The notes beneath the pieces are model-generated. The model searched no databases. It was not told where the DNA came from and saw only the letters and a list, made by a program, of their open reading frames with translations. Below, one piece after another: positions 1-8,268 of a DNA stretch of 64,000 bases. The position numbers and the translations under genes are program-made. This stretch comes from Pseudomonas lactis (GTDB lineage Bacteria; Pseudomonadota; Gammaproteobacteria; Pseudomonadales; Pseudomonadaceae). How positions within the stretch are numbered: the first letter of the stretch is position 1; the number at the start of each line of letters is the position of its first letter. The stretch spans positions 186,001 to 250,000 of the forward strand of contig NZ_JYLO01000003.1 of the NCBI RefSeq assembly GCF_001439845.1. Reading direction: 5' to 3'.

Positions 1-1
1 G

Positions 2-1021
2 TTCCTGGGCAAACACCACGATGGCGGAGAACGCCGAGGCGATGATAAAGCCGATGACCACGCTGAGTACGGCGGTCCAGAACAGGTCGACGTAGGGCAG
101 GGCCAGGGTGAATGGTGCGGCGCCGAGGATGGAGAACCAGATAACTTTTTTGCGGCCGATCTTGTCGCCGATGGGGCCACCGGCAAAGGTGCCCACGGCC
201 ACTGCGCCGAGGAACAGGAACAGGTACATCTGCGAGCTGGCTACCGACAGCTGGAACTTCTCGATCAGGTAGAACGTGAAGTAACTGGTCAGGCTGGTCA
301 TGTACCAGTATTTGGAAAACACCAGCACAGCTAATACCACCAGGGCGAAGGTCACGCGGCCTTTGGACAAACCGTGAGTCGCCTGGCTGCCTTGCTTGAG
401 CTTGAACAGGTTGAGGTGGTGGCGGTACCAGCGGCTCAAACCGTACAGCACCAGGATGGCGAACACCGCAAACAGGCCGAACCAGGCAATGTGGCTTTGG
501 CCGTAGGGAATGATGATCGCCGCCGCCAGCAACGGGCCGAAGGCGCTGCCGGTGTTGCCGCCGACCTGGAAGGTCGATTGCGCCAGGCCGTAGCGCCCAC
601 CGGAAGCCAGGCGTGCGACGCGGGAGGTTTCCGGGTGGAAGGTCGATGAGCCCACACCCACCAGCGCCGCCGCGAGCAATATCGCTGGGAAGTTGCCGAC
701 AAAGGCCAGCATCAAGATGCCGATCAAGGTGCACACCATGCCCGCCGGCAATAGCCAGGGTTTGGGGTGGCGGTCGGTGTGGTAGCCGATCCACGGTTGC
801 AGCAGGGAGGCGGTCAACTGGAAGGTCAGGGTGATCAGGCCGACCTGGGTAAAGCTCAGGCCGTAGTTGGCCTTGAGCATCGGGTAGATCGACGGCAGTA
901 CCGCCTGGATCAAGTCATTGATCAGGTGCGCCAGGGCACAGGCGCCCAGGACGCGCATGACTAAGGGGCTTACTTGCGGGCTGGTCGAAGGTGCGGCGGG
1001 TGACGCTGTGACTGTGGACAT
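2..1021 (-). CDS. fsr: MFS transporter, fosmidomycin-resistance (Fsr) type, partial
   Basis: The frame opens with ATG at 1021 and stays open to the window edge. It therefore gives about 340 residues of a protein that is usually near 400; the C-terminus lies outside the window. The first 20 or so residues are polar. They are followed by the Fsr-like N-terminus ACALAHLINDLIQAVLPSIY and a series of hydrophobic membrane segments, with MFS loop signatures such as GYHTDRHPKP and GGPIGDKIGRKK. Fsr proteins are inner-membrane drug/proton antiporters of the major facilitator superfamily. A GGAA lies about 8 bases before the start. The gene is divergent from the AraC-type regulator at 1172, a layout that suggests local control. 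Family assignment is from recognised sequence pattern; the exported substrate is not shown by the sequence. Confidence 0.85.
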   Translation of the reverse strand, partial: MSTVTASPAAPSTSPQVSPLVMRVLGACALAHLINDLIQAVLPSIYPMLKANYGLSFTQVGLITLTFQLTASLLQPWIGYHTDRHPKPWLLPAGMVCTLIGILMLAFVGNFPAILLAAALVGVGSSTFHPETSRVARLASGGRYGLAQSTFQVGGNTGSAFGPLLAAAIIIPYGQSHIAWFGLFAVFAILVLYGLSRWYRHHLNLFKLKQGSQATHGLSKGRVTFALVVLAVLVFSKYWYMTSLTSYFTFYLIEKFQLSVASSQMYLFLFLGAVAVGTFAGGPIGDKIGRKKVIWFSILGAAPFTLALPYVDLFWTAVLSVVIGFIIASAFSAIVVFAQE

Positions 1022-1171
1022 GCGGGCATTCCGTACAAGGCAGCTGACAGGCGTGGAGGTGGGCGGCGGTGATGTGAACCGCCACTCCATCTGGACTCGG
1101 CGTTTATGCTAGATTCGGCGCCAATGCCTGTCTCGCGCAATTCGGGCAGAAACCATCGCAAAAAGGGCGAA

Positions 1172-1945
1172 ATGATCAAATCACTGGATAAATTTCTGCG
1201 AGAAATCGATGAGGGCGACTGGGCCGTCATCAGCTCGGCCACCGATTACCCCGAAAACTGGGTGATCCCCGAACACAGCCACAACAAGCACCAACTGCTG
1301 TACGCCATTGGCGGTGTGATGGTGGTGTACTCGGCCCTGAGGCAATGGACGGTGCCGCCCAATCGTGGCTTTTGGATGCCTTGCGGTCAAGTTCACTCGC
1401 TGCGCTGCGTGGGTACGCTGCAGATGCGCAGCGTGTTCGTGCGCCCGGACAGCTTCCCCAACCTGCCGGCCGAGCCCAAGACGGTGACGGTCTCGCCGTT
1501 GCTGAGTGAACTGATCAAGGCCTCGGTGAGCCTGAAACCGCCGTATGCCGAGGATTCACGCGACGCGCGGATCATGCACCTGATTCTTGATGAACTGGCT
1601 ATCCTGCCGGCCTTGCCGCTGTCTTTGCCCCAGCCTGCCGACCCACGCCTGAGCCCGATCTGCCTGGCGTTGCAGGACGAGCCGAGTGATGCCTCCACCG
1701 TCGCCGACTGGAGTGCGCGGTTGGGGTTGGACCAAACCACCATCCAGCGCCTGTTCCGCAAGGAAACCGGCATGACCTTCGGCCAGTGGCGCCAGCAAGC
1801 GCGGCTATTGCTGGCGCTGGAACGCATTGCGGTGGGGCAGAAGATCATCGATGTGGCGTTTGAATTGGGCTATGAAAGCCCCAGCGCTTTTACCAGCATG
1901 TTCAAGAAACAGTTTGGCAAAACGCCGAGTCATTTTTTCAAGTAG
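1172..1945 (+). CDS. AraC-family regulator with N-terminal cupin domain
   Basis: This is a 257-residue regulator. The N-terminal half is an AraC-type cupin (ENWVIPEHSHNKHQLLYAI near residues 28-46), and the last 100 residues hold two helix-turn-helix motifs (ADWSARLGLDQTTIQRLFRK and VAFELGYESPSAFTSMFKK). The frame is open upstream to an ATG at 1106. I prefer ATG 1172 because it follows AAAAGGGCGA and starts close to the cupin domain. The gene is divergent from the Fsr-type transporter and its stop overlaps the 3' end of the convergent transporter gene at 1938. By position it may control the divergent pump; the ligand is unknown. Confidence 0.85.
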   Translation: MIKSLDKFLREIDEGDWAVISSATDYPENWVIPEHSHNKHQLLYAIGGVMVVYSALRQWTVPPNRGFWMPCGQVHSLRCVGTLQMRSVFVRPDSFPNLPAEPKTVTVSPLLSELIKASVSLKPPYAEDSRDARIMHLILDELAILPALPLSLPQPADPRLSPICLALQDEPSDASTVADWSARLGLDQTTIQRLFRKETGMTFGQWRQQARLLLALERIAVGQKIIDVAFELGYESPSAFTSMFKKQFGKTPSHFFK

Positions 1946-3128
1946 TGCCGCTCGCCATGCGCGCATGAGCAGGGCGGCGCGATGCCAGGTAAGCGAGCAG
2001 CGTGGCGATCACCAGCAAGGCGGCGCTCAGCTCGAAGGTGGCCTGATAGCCGCTCACGTCGAATGCCACACCACCGACGGTGGCGCCGGCGGCAATCGCC
2101 AGCTGGATGATGGCGACCATCAATCCCCCGCCGGCCTCGGCGTCGTCGGGCAAGGCGCGGGCCAGCCATGTCCACCAGCCAACGGGCGCAGCAGTGGCCA
2201 CCAGGCCCCAGCAGCCCAACAGCACGGTGGTGACAATCGCTGAACCACCGAACGCCACCAGCGCAAGGGCAATGCCGGCCATGATCAGCGGGATGGCAAT
2301 CAGCGTCGGGTACAGGTGGCGCTTGAGCAAGTGCTCAATCAACACCGTACCCGCCAGGCCGGCCAGGCCGAGCACCAGCAGCATCAGCGACAGGGTGGAC
2401 ACCTCGACCCGGGTCACGCCTTCCAGGAACGGCCGCAGGTAAGTGAACAGCATGAACTGGCCCATGAAGAACAGGCTGACAGCGCACATGCCCAAGGTCA
2501 CCTTGGGGTTTTTCAGCAGGCGCAGCGCATTGCCGGTGGCCGCTGTGCCGCTGTGCTTGAGCGCCGGCAAGCTCAGCCACAGCCAGGCCAGCGCAATCAC
2601 GGCCACTGGCACCACGCAAAAGAATGCGCCGCGCCAGCCAATCAGGCCGCCAAGAAAGCTGCCCAGCGGCGCCGCGATCACCGTCGCCAGGGCGTTGCCA
2701 CCGTTGACGATGGCCAAGGCCCGTGGCACTTGGGCGGGCTCGACCAGGCGCATTGCCGTGGCCGCCGACAGTGACCAGAAGCCGCCAATTGCCAGGCCAA
2801 TCAACGCGCGCCCGAGCATGAACACCGCGTAATTCGGTGCGAACGCCACCACGCTGCCCGAGACGATCATCAGCAGGGTCAGGGCCATCAGCAGGCGCTT
2901 GCGATCCATCCGCGCGGCAACCGCCGCGATCACCAGGCTGGTGAGCAGGGCAAACACCCCGGACACGGAAATGCCCTGGCCGGCCTGGCCTTCAGTGATC
3001 TGCAAGTCAGCCGCCAGCGGTGTCAGCAGGCTGACCGGCATGAACTCGGAGGCGACCAAGGCAAACGCCGCCAGCGACATCGCCAGCACCGCGCCCCAGC
3101 GTTGCGGTTGAGGGGTAACGGAACTCAC
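1938..3128 (-). CDS. MFS efflux transporter, NepI-like (DHA1 family)
   Basis: This 396-residue inner-membrane protein has about 12 hydrophobic segments. Near residues 28-50 it has the motif EFMPVSLLTPLAADL followed by ITEGQAGQ, characteristic of the NepI/YdhP-type sugar and purine-ribonucleoside efflux proteins. MFS loop 2-3 is AARMDRKRLLM. Its start overlaps the stop of the upstream hydrolase gene by four bases (ATGA), so the two are probably translationally coupled and transcribed together. The nearby AraC regulator at 4311 is divergent from this pair. The transported compound cannot be read from the sequence; NepI similarity is from memory of the E. coli protein. Confidence 0.85.
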   Translation of the reverse strand: MSSVTPQPQRWGAVLAMSLAAFALVASEFMPVSLLTPLAADLQITEGQAGQGISVSGVFALLTSLVIAAVAARMDRKRLLMALTLLMIVSGSVVAFAPNYAVFMLGRALIGLAIGGFWSLSAATAMRLVEPAQVPRALAIVNGGNALATVIAAPLGSFLGGLIGWRGAFFCVVPVAVIALAWLWLSLPALKHSGTAATGNALRLLKNPKVTLGMCAVSLFFMGQFMLFTYLRPFLEGVTRVEVSTLSLMLLVLGLAGLAGTVLIEHLLKRHLYPTLIAIPLIMAGIALALVAFGGSAIVTTVLLGCWGLVATAAPVGWWTWLARALPDDAEAGGGLMVAIIQLAIAAGATVGGVAFDVSGYQATFELSAALLVIATLLAYLASRRPAHARMASGTT

Positions 3129-4147
3129 TGCAAGTGGCTCTGGAAGAAGGTGGAGAGCGTGTCAAACGGGATCAGTTCGACGCGGTCGTAAAGGTCTACA
3201 TGGCCGGCGTTGGGGATGATCAGCAATTGCTTGGGCTCGGCGGCGCGTTGGTAGGCGTCTTCACTGAATTCTCGGGAGTGCGCGTCGGCCCCGGTAATCA
3301 GCAGCAGCGGGCGTGGCGAGATCGTCTCGATATCGTTGAAGGGGTAGAAGTTCATGAACTTGACGTTGCTGGTCAGCGTCGGCCGGGTGGTGGTTTGCGA
3401 TGAGGCGCCTGCTGGGGTGACTTCGCCGCGCGGGGTACGGTAGAAGTCGTAGAACTCGTCGCCGATCGGATCGCCCGTGAGGCTCTGCGGCGTGCCACCG
3501 GTGTAGAGGGTCTCGCCGCCCTGGAATTCTACATAGCGCTGGTTGGCAGCCTGGCGCAGGATCTGCTGGCGCTGTTGCAAGGTCATGCCGTGCTTGAGGC
3601 CATTGCGGTTGGCCGCGCCCATGTCGTACATGCTGACCGTGGCGATTGCCTTGAGACGCGGATCGATCTTCGCCGCACTGATCACGAAACTGCCGCTGCC
3701 ACAAATGCCGATGGCGCCGATGCGTTCCCGGTCGACCTGTGGGCGAGTGCCGAGAAAGTCCACGGCGGCGCTGAAGTCTTCCACGTAGAGGTCGGGCAAC
3801 ACCGCGTTGCGTGGTGTGCCGGCGCTTTGGCCCCAGAACGACAGGTCCAGGGACAGGGTCACGAAACCCTGTTCAGCCATTTTGGTGGCGTAGAGGTTGG
3901 CGCTTTGCTCTTTGACGGCCCCCATCGGGTGGCCGACGACAAGGGCTGCGTGCTTTGAGCCCGGGGCCAGGTGCTTGGGCACGAACAGCGTGCCTGCGAC
4001 CTGCATGCCGTATTGATTGTTGAAGGTGACAGGTTCGGCCGTCACTGTGTTGCTGCTGTAGAAGTTATCCGCACCGTTGGACATATCGGCTCCAAATGAA
4101 GAAAGAGAAGTCACCAGCAAACCCAGGGCGAGCAAGAGGCGTTTCAT
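3125..4147 (-). CDS. Secreted alpha/beta hydrolase (dienelactone-hydrolase-like)
   Basis: The protein has 340 residues. I chose ATG 4147 over the longer frame because it follows AAGGAACA and starts directly at a signal peptide (MKRLLLALGLLVTSLSSFGA). The fold is an alpha/beta hydrolase: GHPMGAVKEQ near residue 72, a nucleophile elbow GICGSGSF around residue 149, an acid region LLITGADAHS and a final histidine in NAGHVDLYD. The elbow places cysteine, not serine, at the usual nucleophile position, as in dienelactone hydrolases and the YcjY-type group. It is first in a two-gene operon with the efflux protein and divergent from the AraC gene at 4311. The substrate is unknown. Confidence 0.85.
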   Translation of the reverse strand: MKRLLLALGLLVTSLSSFGADMSNGADNFYSSNTVTAEPVTFNNQYGMQVAGTLFVPKHLAPGSKHAALVVGHPMGAVKEQSANLYATKMAEQGFVTLSLDLSFWGQSAGTPRNAVLPDLYVEDFSAAVDFLGTRPQVDRERIGAIGICGSGSFVISAAKIDPRLKAIATVSMYDMGAANRNGLKHGMTLQQRQQILRQAANQRYVEFQGGETLYTGGTPQSLTGDPIGDEFYDFYRTPRGEVTPAGASSQTTTRPTLTSNVKFMNFYPFNDIETISPRPLLLITGADAHSREFSEDAYQRAAEPKQLLIIPNAGHVDLYDRVELIPFDTLSTFFQSHLQ

Positions 4148-4310
4148 AGGGATGTTCCTTGTGAAGTGTCCGCACATTTTCCGGGTGACGGCAGGGCTTC
4201 TGTAGTGCATTTGAGTGGATTACTTGCCTGATCCTCTGAGTTTCAGCGCCAGATGACGACGCCCGTGACTTGCGCGGGTAAAGTGCAATGAAGCATTGAA
4301 AGGGTCTGTC

Positions 4311-5234
4311 ATGACGTCCACTCCCACCCCATTGAACGCGCTGATCCAGTCGATTGGTTCGCGCACGCCGTCGCCCGGCGACTACGCCATGCCGATCCCC
4401 GGCCTGGGCTTTTATCGGCGTGAGCAACCCGCTGCGCCGGTGGTGTGCATGGTTGAGCCGTGCATCGTGCTGGTGGCCCAGGGCGAGAAGCAGTTGTGGG
4501 TGGGCGGCGAGGGCTATCCCTACGACACGTCCCGGTTCCTGGTGACATCGTTGGACATCCCCGCCAATTCCGAGGTGCTGGCGGCCAGCCCCGAGCAGCC
4601 GTGCCTGGGGCTGACGTTCAAGCTGGACCTGCGCATGCTCGCCGAGCTGATCGCCCAGGGTGGCTTGCCGCCGGTGCGTGAGCGTGCGGTCATGAAGGGT
4701 GTGGGGATCGGCACGGTCACCGACGGCATGCTGGCCGCATTCGCGCGCCTGGTGGCGTTGCTGGATGAACCCGAAGCGATTCCGGTACTCGCGCCATTGA
4801 TCCAGCGCGAGATTCATTACCGGCTATTGAAAAGCGACCAGGCCGGCCGACTGCGCCAGATCTGCTCGGTGGACGGGCAGGGCTATCGGATTGCCAAGGC
4901 CATTGACTGGCTGAAGTTGAATTTCGACGCCGCCCTGCGGGTGGAAGAGCTGGCAGCGCGGGTGCAAATGAGCGCGGCGACCTTCCACCATCATTTCCGG
5001 CAACTGACCGCGATGAGCCCGCTGCAATACCAGAAATGGCTGCGTTTGAATGAAGCGCGTCGGTTGATGTTGAACGAGCACCAGGATGTGTCCAGTGCCG
5101 CGTTCAAAGTCGGGTATGAGAGCCCGTCGCAATTCAGCCGTGAGTACAGCCGGCTGTTCGGGGTGCCGCCCAAGCGCGACATGGCAACACTGCGGGGCAG
5201 GGCGGGTGTCAGTGATCCGCCGGGGTCAAATTAG
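4311..5234 (+). CDS. AraC-family regulator (AraC_N type)
   Basis: This is a 307-residue regulator. The N-terminal domain is of the AraC_N class (PAAPVVCMVEPCIVLVAQGE near residues 38-57), which differs from the sugar-binding cupin type. The C-terminal AraC DNA-binding domain has VEELAARVQMSAATFHHHFR and FKVGYESPSQFSREYSRLFG. An in-frame TTG lies at 4296, but ATG 4311 has a better-placed GAAAGGG. It is divergent from the hydrolase/efflux operon across 163 bases, so it probably regulates that operon. Its 3' end overlaps the convergent GAF gene by 26 bases. Such regulators commonly sit beside oxidoreductase or hydrolase genes; the signal is not known. Confidence 0.88.
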   Translation: MTSTPTPLNALIQSIGSRTPSPGDYAMPIPGLGFYRREQPAAPVVCMVEPCIVLVAQGEKQLWVGGEGYPYDTSRFLVTSLDIPANSEVLAASPEQPCLGLTFKLDLRMLAELIAQGGLPPVRERAVMKGVGIGTVTDGMLAAFARLVALLDEPEAIPVLAPLIQREIHYRLLKSDQAGRLRQICSVDGQGYRIAKAIDWLKLNFDAALRVEELAARVQMSAATFHHHFRQLTAMSPLQYQKWLRLNEARRLMLNEHQDVSSAAFKVGYESPSQFSREYSRLFGVPPKRDMATLRGRAGVSDPPGSN

Positions 5235-5715
5235 CGTAGAAGATGCAGCCAATCAGCCGGGCGAACAGGCTCAGGGTTTCCGGCAGGTTCGGGTCGTCGA
5301 ACAGCATGGCCCGTGAGTCCAGCGCACACAGCGCCCCGAACAGGCGGCCATCGGGCAGGAAGATCGGCGCGCCGGCGTAGCTTTCGATGGCGTATTGCTT
5401 GACCACCGGGCGTGACGCGAAACGGCCGTTCTGGCTGATCTGGGGAATGAACAGGGTGTGTGGGTTGATGCAGAACTCACTGCACAGGGTAGTTTCAAGG
5501 TCGAGTACGTCGTCGACGTTGATGCCCATTTGCAGCGGGTCGTAGGCCGAACACACCACCCATTCCTGGTCGGTGAACTTGGCGATGCCGGCGAATCTCA
5601 TCCCGGTCAGACGAGTGACCAGCTTGAGGATGTTGGTGGTTGCTTCAATTTCGGCAATGGCGGCGCGCTCGTCTGCGCTGAGTAACCTGTGTGCGGCGGT
5701 GACGCTTGAAACCAT
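5209..5715 (-). CDS. Stand-alone GAF domain protein
   Basis: This 168-residue protein consists almost entirely of one GAF domain (about residues 20-160), with TRLTGMRFAGIAKFTDQEW, FCINPHTLFIPQISQNGRF and GAPIFLPDGRLFGALCALD. There is no attached kinase, GGDEF or HTH domain. ATG 5715 is preferred over the upstream frame because a GGAG precedes it at good spacing. GAF domains bind small molecules or sense redox state; a free-standing one may act as a methionine-sulfoxide-reductase-like or signalling protein, but no catalytic signature is clear. It lies just downstream of proP on the same strand (53 bases) and its end overlaps the convergent AraC gene. Confidence 0.8.
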   Translation of the reverse strand: MVSSVTAAHRLLSADERAAIAEIEATTNILKLVTRLTGMRFAGIAKFTDQEWVVCSAYDPLQMGINVDDVLDLETTLCSEFCINPHTLFIPQISQNGRFASRPVVKQYAIESYAGAPIFLPDGRLFGALCALDSRAMLFDDPNLPETLSLFARLIGCIFYANLTPADH

Positions 5716-5768
5716 GCTTAACGCTCCAATGGCGTGGTCGCAGGTCGCGACCACGCACAGTCAGGTTA

Positions 5769-7271
5769 TTAATTGATACGCGGGTGTTGCTGTACCAGGT
5801 TTTCCCGCTTGGTTTGCAGCGCGGCAATCTCGGCGTCAATGTCTTCGATTTTCTGCTCGATATTGTCGTGATGCTCCTGCAGCAGCTCCTTGGCTTCTTC
5901 CATGTCGGAAGCCGCCGGGGCCGCACCGCGCAGGGGCTTGTTGGCGGTTTCCTTCATGGTCAGGCCCGTGATCAGGCCAACCACCGCGAACACCATCAAG
6001 TAATAAGCGGGCATGTACAGGTTGTTGGTGCTCTCCACCAGCCAGGCCACCGCAGTGGGCGTGACACCGGCGATCAGTACCGAGACGTTGAAGGCACTGG
6101 CCAGGGCGCTGTAGCGCAGGTGGGTGGGGAACATTGCTGGCAAGGTCGACGCCATCACGCCGATAAAGAAGTTCAGCACCACCGCCAGAATCAACAGGCC
6201 GCCGAAGATCAGGCCGGTCTTGCCGCTGGTGATCAGCATGAAAGCAGGGATCGACAGGAACAGCAGGCCAATGCTGCCGGCGATGATGAACGGCTTGCGG
6301 CCGATCTTGTCGCTGACAAAGCCAATGAACGGCTGCACGAACAACATGCCGACCATGATCGCGATGATGATCAGCACGCCGCTGTTTTCGGCATAGTGCA
6401 GGTTGTGGGACAGGTAGCTCGGCATGTAGGTGAGCAGCATGTAGTAGGTCACGTTGGTGGCCGCGACGATACCGATGCAGGTCAGCAGGCTACGCCAGTG
6501 CTTGGTGGCGATTTCCTTGAACGAGACTTTAGGGCCGTGGCTCAAGCCTTCGCGGTCACCCTGTTCAAGTTTGTCGACATGCTGTTGGAACGCTGGGGTC
6601 TCTTCCAGTGCGTGGCGCAGGTACAGGCCGATGATGCCCAGGGGCAGGGCGAGGAAGAACGGCAGGCGCCAGCCCCAGGCCTCGAATTCTGCTTCACCGA
6701 GCACGGTGGAGATCAACACCACCACACCCGCGCCGAGCACGAAACCGGCGATGGAGCCGAAGTCCAGCCAACTGCCAAGAAAGCCGCGCTTGCGGTCCGG
6801 AGCGTATTCAGCCACGAAAATCGACGCGCCGGTGTACTCGCCGCCCACCGAGAAACCCTGGGCCATTTTGCACAGCAGCAACAGTATCGGCGCCCAGATG
6901 CCAATGGAGGCATAGCCGGGGATCAAGCCGATGGCGAACGTGCTCAGGGACATGATCACGATGGTGGCGGCCAGGACTTTTTGCCGCCCGTACTTATCGC
7001 CCAGTGCGCCGAAGAACAGGCCGCCCAGCGGGCGAATCAGGAAGGGGACGGAGAAGGTGCCCAGTGCAGCGATCATCTGCACGCTGGGGGAGGCATCGGG
7101 GAAGAACACTTTGCCCAGCACATAGGCGACAAAGCCATAGACGCCAAAGTCGAACCATTCCATGGCATTGCCAAGTGCGGCAGCGGTGATCGCCTTGCGC
7201 ATCTTGTTGTCGTCGACAATGGTGATGTCTTTCAATCCGATGGGTTTGACGCGTTTTTTACGTAGTTTCAT
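5769..7271 (-). CDS. proP: Osmoprotectant/proton symporter ProP
   Basis: The 500-residue product matches E. coli ProP nearly residue for residue in remembered stretches: GNAMEWFDFGVYGFVAY, GGLFFGALGDKYGRQKVLA, GFSVGGEYTGASIF and RYSALASAFN. ProP takes up proline, glycine betaine and related solutes with protons when osmolality rises. It has 12 membrane segments and the characteristic C-terminal coiled coil (about residues 455-495, NIEQKIEDIDAEIAALQ), which tunes the osmotic threshold. A GTG three codons upstream (7280) is an alternative start; ATG 7271 fits the family. It is probably transcribed alone or with the downstream GAF gene. Confidence 0.95.
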   Translation of the reverse strand: MKLRKKRVKPIGLKDITIVDDNKMRKAITAAALGNAMEWFDFGVYGFVAYVLGKVFFPDASPSVQMIAALGTFSVPFLIRPLGGLFFGALGDKYGRQKVLAATIVIMSLSTFAIGLIPGYASIGIWAPILLLLCKMAQGFSVGGEYTGASIFVAEYAPDRKRGFLGSWLDFGSIAGFVLGAGVVVLISTVLGEAEFEAWGWRLPFFLALPLGIIGLYLRHALEETPAFQQHVDKLEQGDREGLSHGPKVSFKEIATKHWRSLLTCIGIVAATNVTYYMLLTYMPSYLSHNLHYAENSGVLIIIAIMVGMLFVQPFIGFVSDKIGRKPFIIAGSIGLLFLSIPAFMLITSGKTGLIFGGLLILAVVLNFFIGVMASTLPAMFPTHLRYSALASAFNVSVLIAGVTPTAVAWLVESTNNLYMPAYYLMVFAVVGLITGLTMKETANKPLRGAAPAASDMEEAKELLQEHHDNIEQKIEDIDAEIAALQTKRENLVQQHPRIN

Positions 7272-7594
7272 GCGGGCCACTCAAAAGCTGAACAGGGGAG
7301 GTGCCATCGCTACGATGGCACCGCTCTGTCAGTTCAGATACAAGTGGACACGAAATAATTCACCGCTTTGTGTATTTTTTCTCGCATGGGATGAAACCTT
7401 CGGTTTTCGAGGCCTATGCATAACTAGCGGCAAAACAGATCAAATGTGGGAGTTGTCGAGCCCCGGCGAGGCTACGAAGGCGGCGGTACTGTTGGCATTT
7501 ATGTTGCGTGAACTATCGCCATCGCGGCCTCGCTAAAGCTCGAGCGCTCCCACAGGGGGTTGTCATTGTTAGATAGAACAGGGAAGTCAGTCAT
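7272..7594. repeat. Intergenic region with a REPIN-like inverted repeat
   Basis: This 323-base gap lies between the divergent proP and acetyltransferase genes. TGTGGGAG at 7445-7452 and CTCCCACA at 7547-7554 form the outer arms of a 110-base inverted element. The inner GGCGAGGCT and GGCCTCGCTAA parts differ from the GGCTTGCC/GGCAAGCC type found elsewhere in the window, so this is another REP subfamily. The proP promoter should lie in the AT-richer 7300-7440 part, but I cannot assign boxes with confidence. Confidence 0.7.
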
Positions 7595-8125
7595 ATGCCC
7601 AGCAGCCACTCGCGGCTCACCTACCGCCAACCACGGCACGCAGACGTTCAGCGATTGTTCGCGATCTTCGGTGATGCACAGACCAATTTGTTCAATCCTG
7701 CCGGCCCGCTGCCCAACATCGAGGCGGCACAACGGCTATTGGATCACTGGCTGGAGCAATGGGCATCCCAGGGTTACGGCTGGTGGGCAATTGCCCGGAA
7801 AGAGAGCCCCGAACACATCATCGGATTTGGCGGCATTGCGCCACTTAACTACCTGACGCAGCGGCGCATCAACCTTGGTTATCGCCTGGCCGTCGAGGCC
7901 TGGGGGCAGGGGTATGCCACTGAGCTGGGGCGGGATGCACTGGCGCTGGCGTTCGACACCCTGTCTTTACCAGAAGTCTTCGGCCTGGTGCGGCCCGATC
8001 ATGCTGCGTCGATCCGCGTACTGGAGAAACTCGGCATGCAACGTTTTGGCCTGCTGGAGGATGTCCCCGGTCAAGCGCCCAGCCTGGTGCTCCGGGTTTG
8101 TCATCCTACAACTGTACAAGCCTGA
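7595..8125 (+). CDS. GNAT-family N-acetyltransferase (RimJ/RimL-like)
   Basis: The 176-residue product fits the single-domain GNAT fold of the RimJ/RimL group (Acetyltransf_3). It has the lead strand RLTYRQPRHADVQRLFAIF, the central GGIAPLNYLTQRRINLGYRL and the acetyl-CoA-binding segment EAWGQGYATELGRDAL near residues 98-113. The late motif PDHAASIRVLEKLGM is typical of the family. AGGGAAG precedes the ATG. Such enzymes transfer acetyl from acetyl-CoA to an amine on a protein or small molecule. The neighbours give no functional link and the acceptor is unknown. Confidence 0.85.
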   Translation: MPSSHSRLTYRQPRHADVQRLFAIFGDAQTNLFNPAGPLPNIEAAQRLLDHWLEQWASQGYGWWAIARKESPEHIIGFGGIAPLNYLTQRRINLGYRLAVEAWGQGYATELGRDALALAFDTLSLPEVFGLVRPDHAASIRVLEKLGMQRFGLLEDVPGQAPSLVLRVCHPTTVQA

Positions 8126-8172
8126 CATTTTCCTATTCCACGTAAATCCTCGATAAGCGGCAATCTTTGCGA

Positions 8173-8201
8173 TTGACACTGCGCGGGCGTCTCGCTATAA
8201 A
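8173..8201 (+). promoter_or_regulatory. Consensus sigma70 promoter for the hexuronate-type transporter
   Basis: TTGACA (8173-8178) and TATAAA (8196-8201) are separated by exactly 17 bases, a near-perfect housekeeping promoter. Transcription would start around 8208, 60 bases before the ATG at 8269. Such a strong promoter normally needs repression, which fits the operator-like sequences directly downstream. Confidence 0.8.
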
Positions 8202-8209
8202 ACTCGTAG

Positions 8210-8240
8210 TTGTACGACGACATATGACGTTACATATGTC
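8210..8240 (+). promoter_or_regulatory. Putative GntR (FadR-type) operator and adjoining inverted repeat
   Basis: Bases 8210-8220 (TTGTACGACGA) match the FadR-subfamily GntR operator pattern TNGTNNNACNA and sit at the expected transcription start. Immediately downstream, GACATATG (8219-8226) and CATATGTC (8233-8240) form a perfect 8-base inverted repeat with a 6-base spacer. Both would block RNA polymerase if occupied. No GntR gene is in the window, so the regulator would be encoded elsewhere. Pattern matching is direct; the regulator family is inference. Confidence 0.6.
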
Positions 8241-8268
8241 CTACCTAACAAAAATAAAAAGTGATGCC

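Noticed and set aside
5706..7265. 519-residue open frame on the plus strand
   Set aside because: It lies antisense to proP, has a composition very rich in Q, H and D typical of reverse-frame reading of GC-rich genes, and has no ribosome site or motif.
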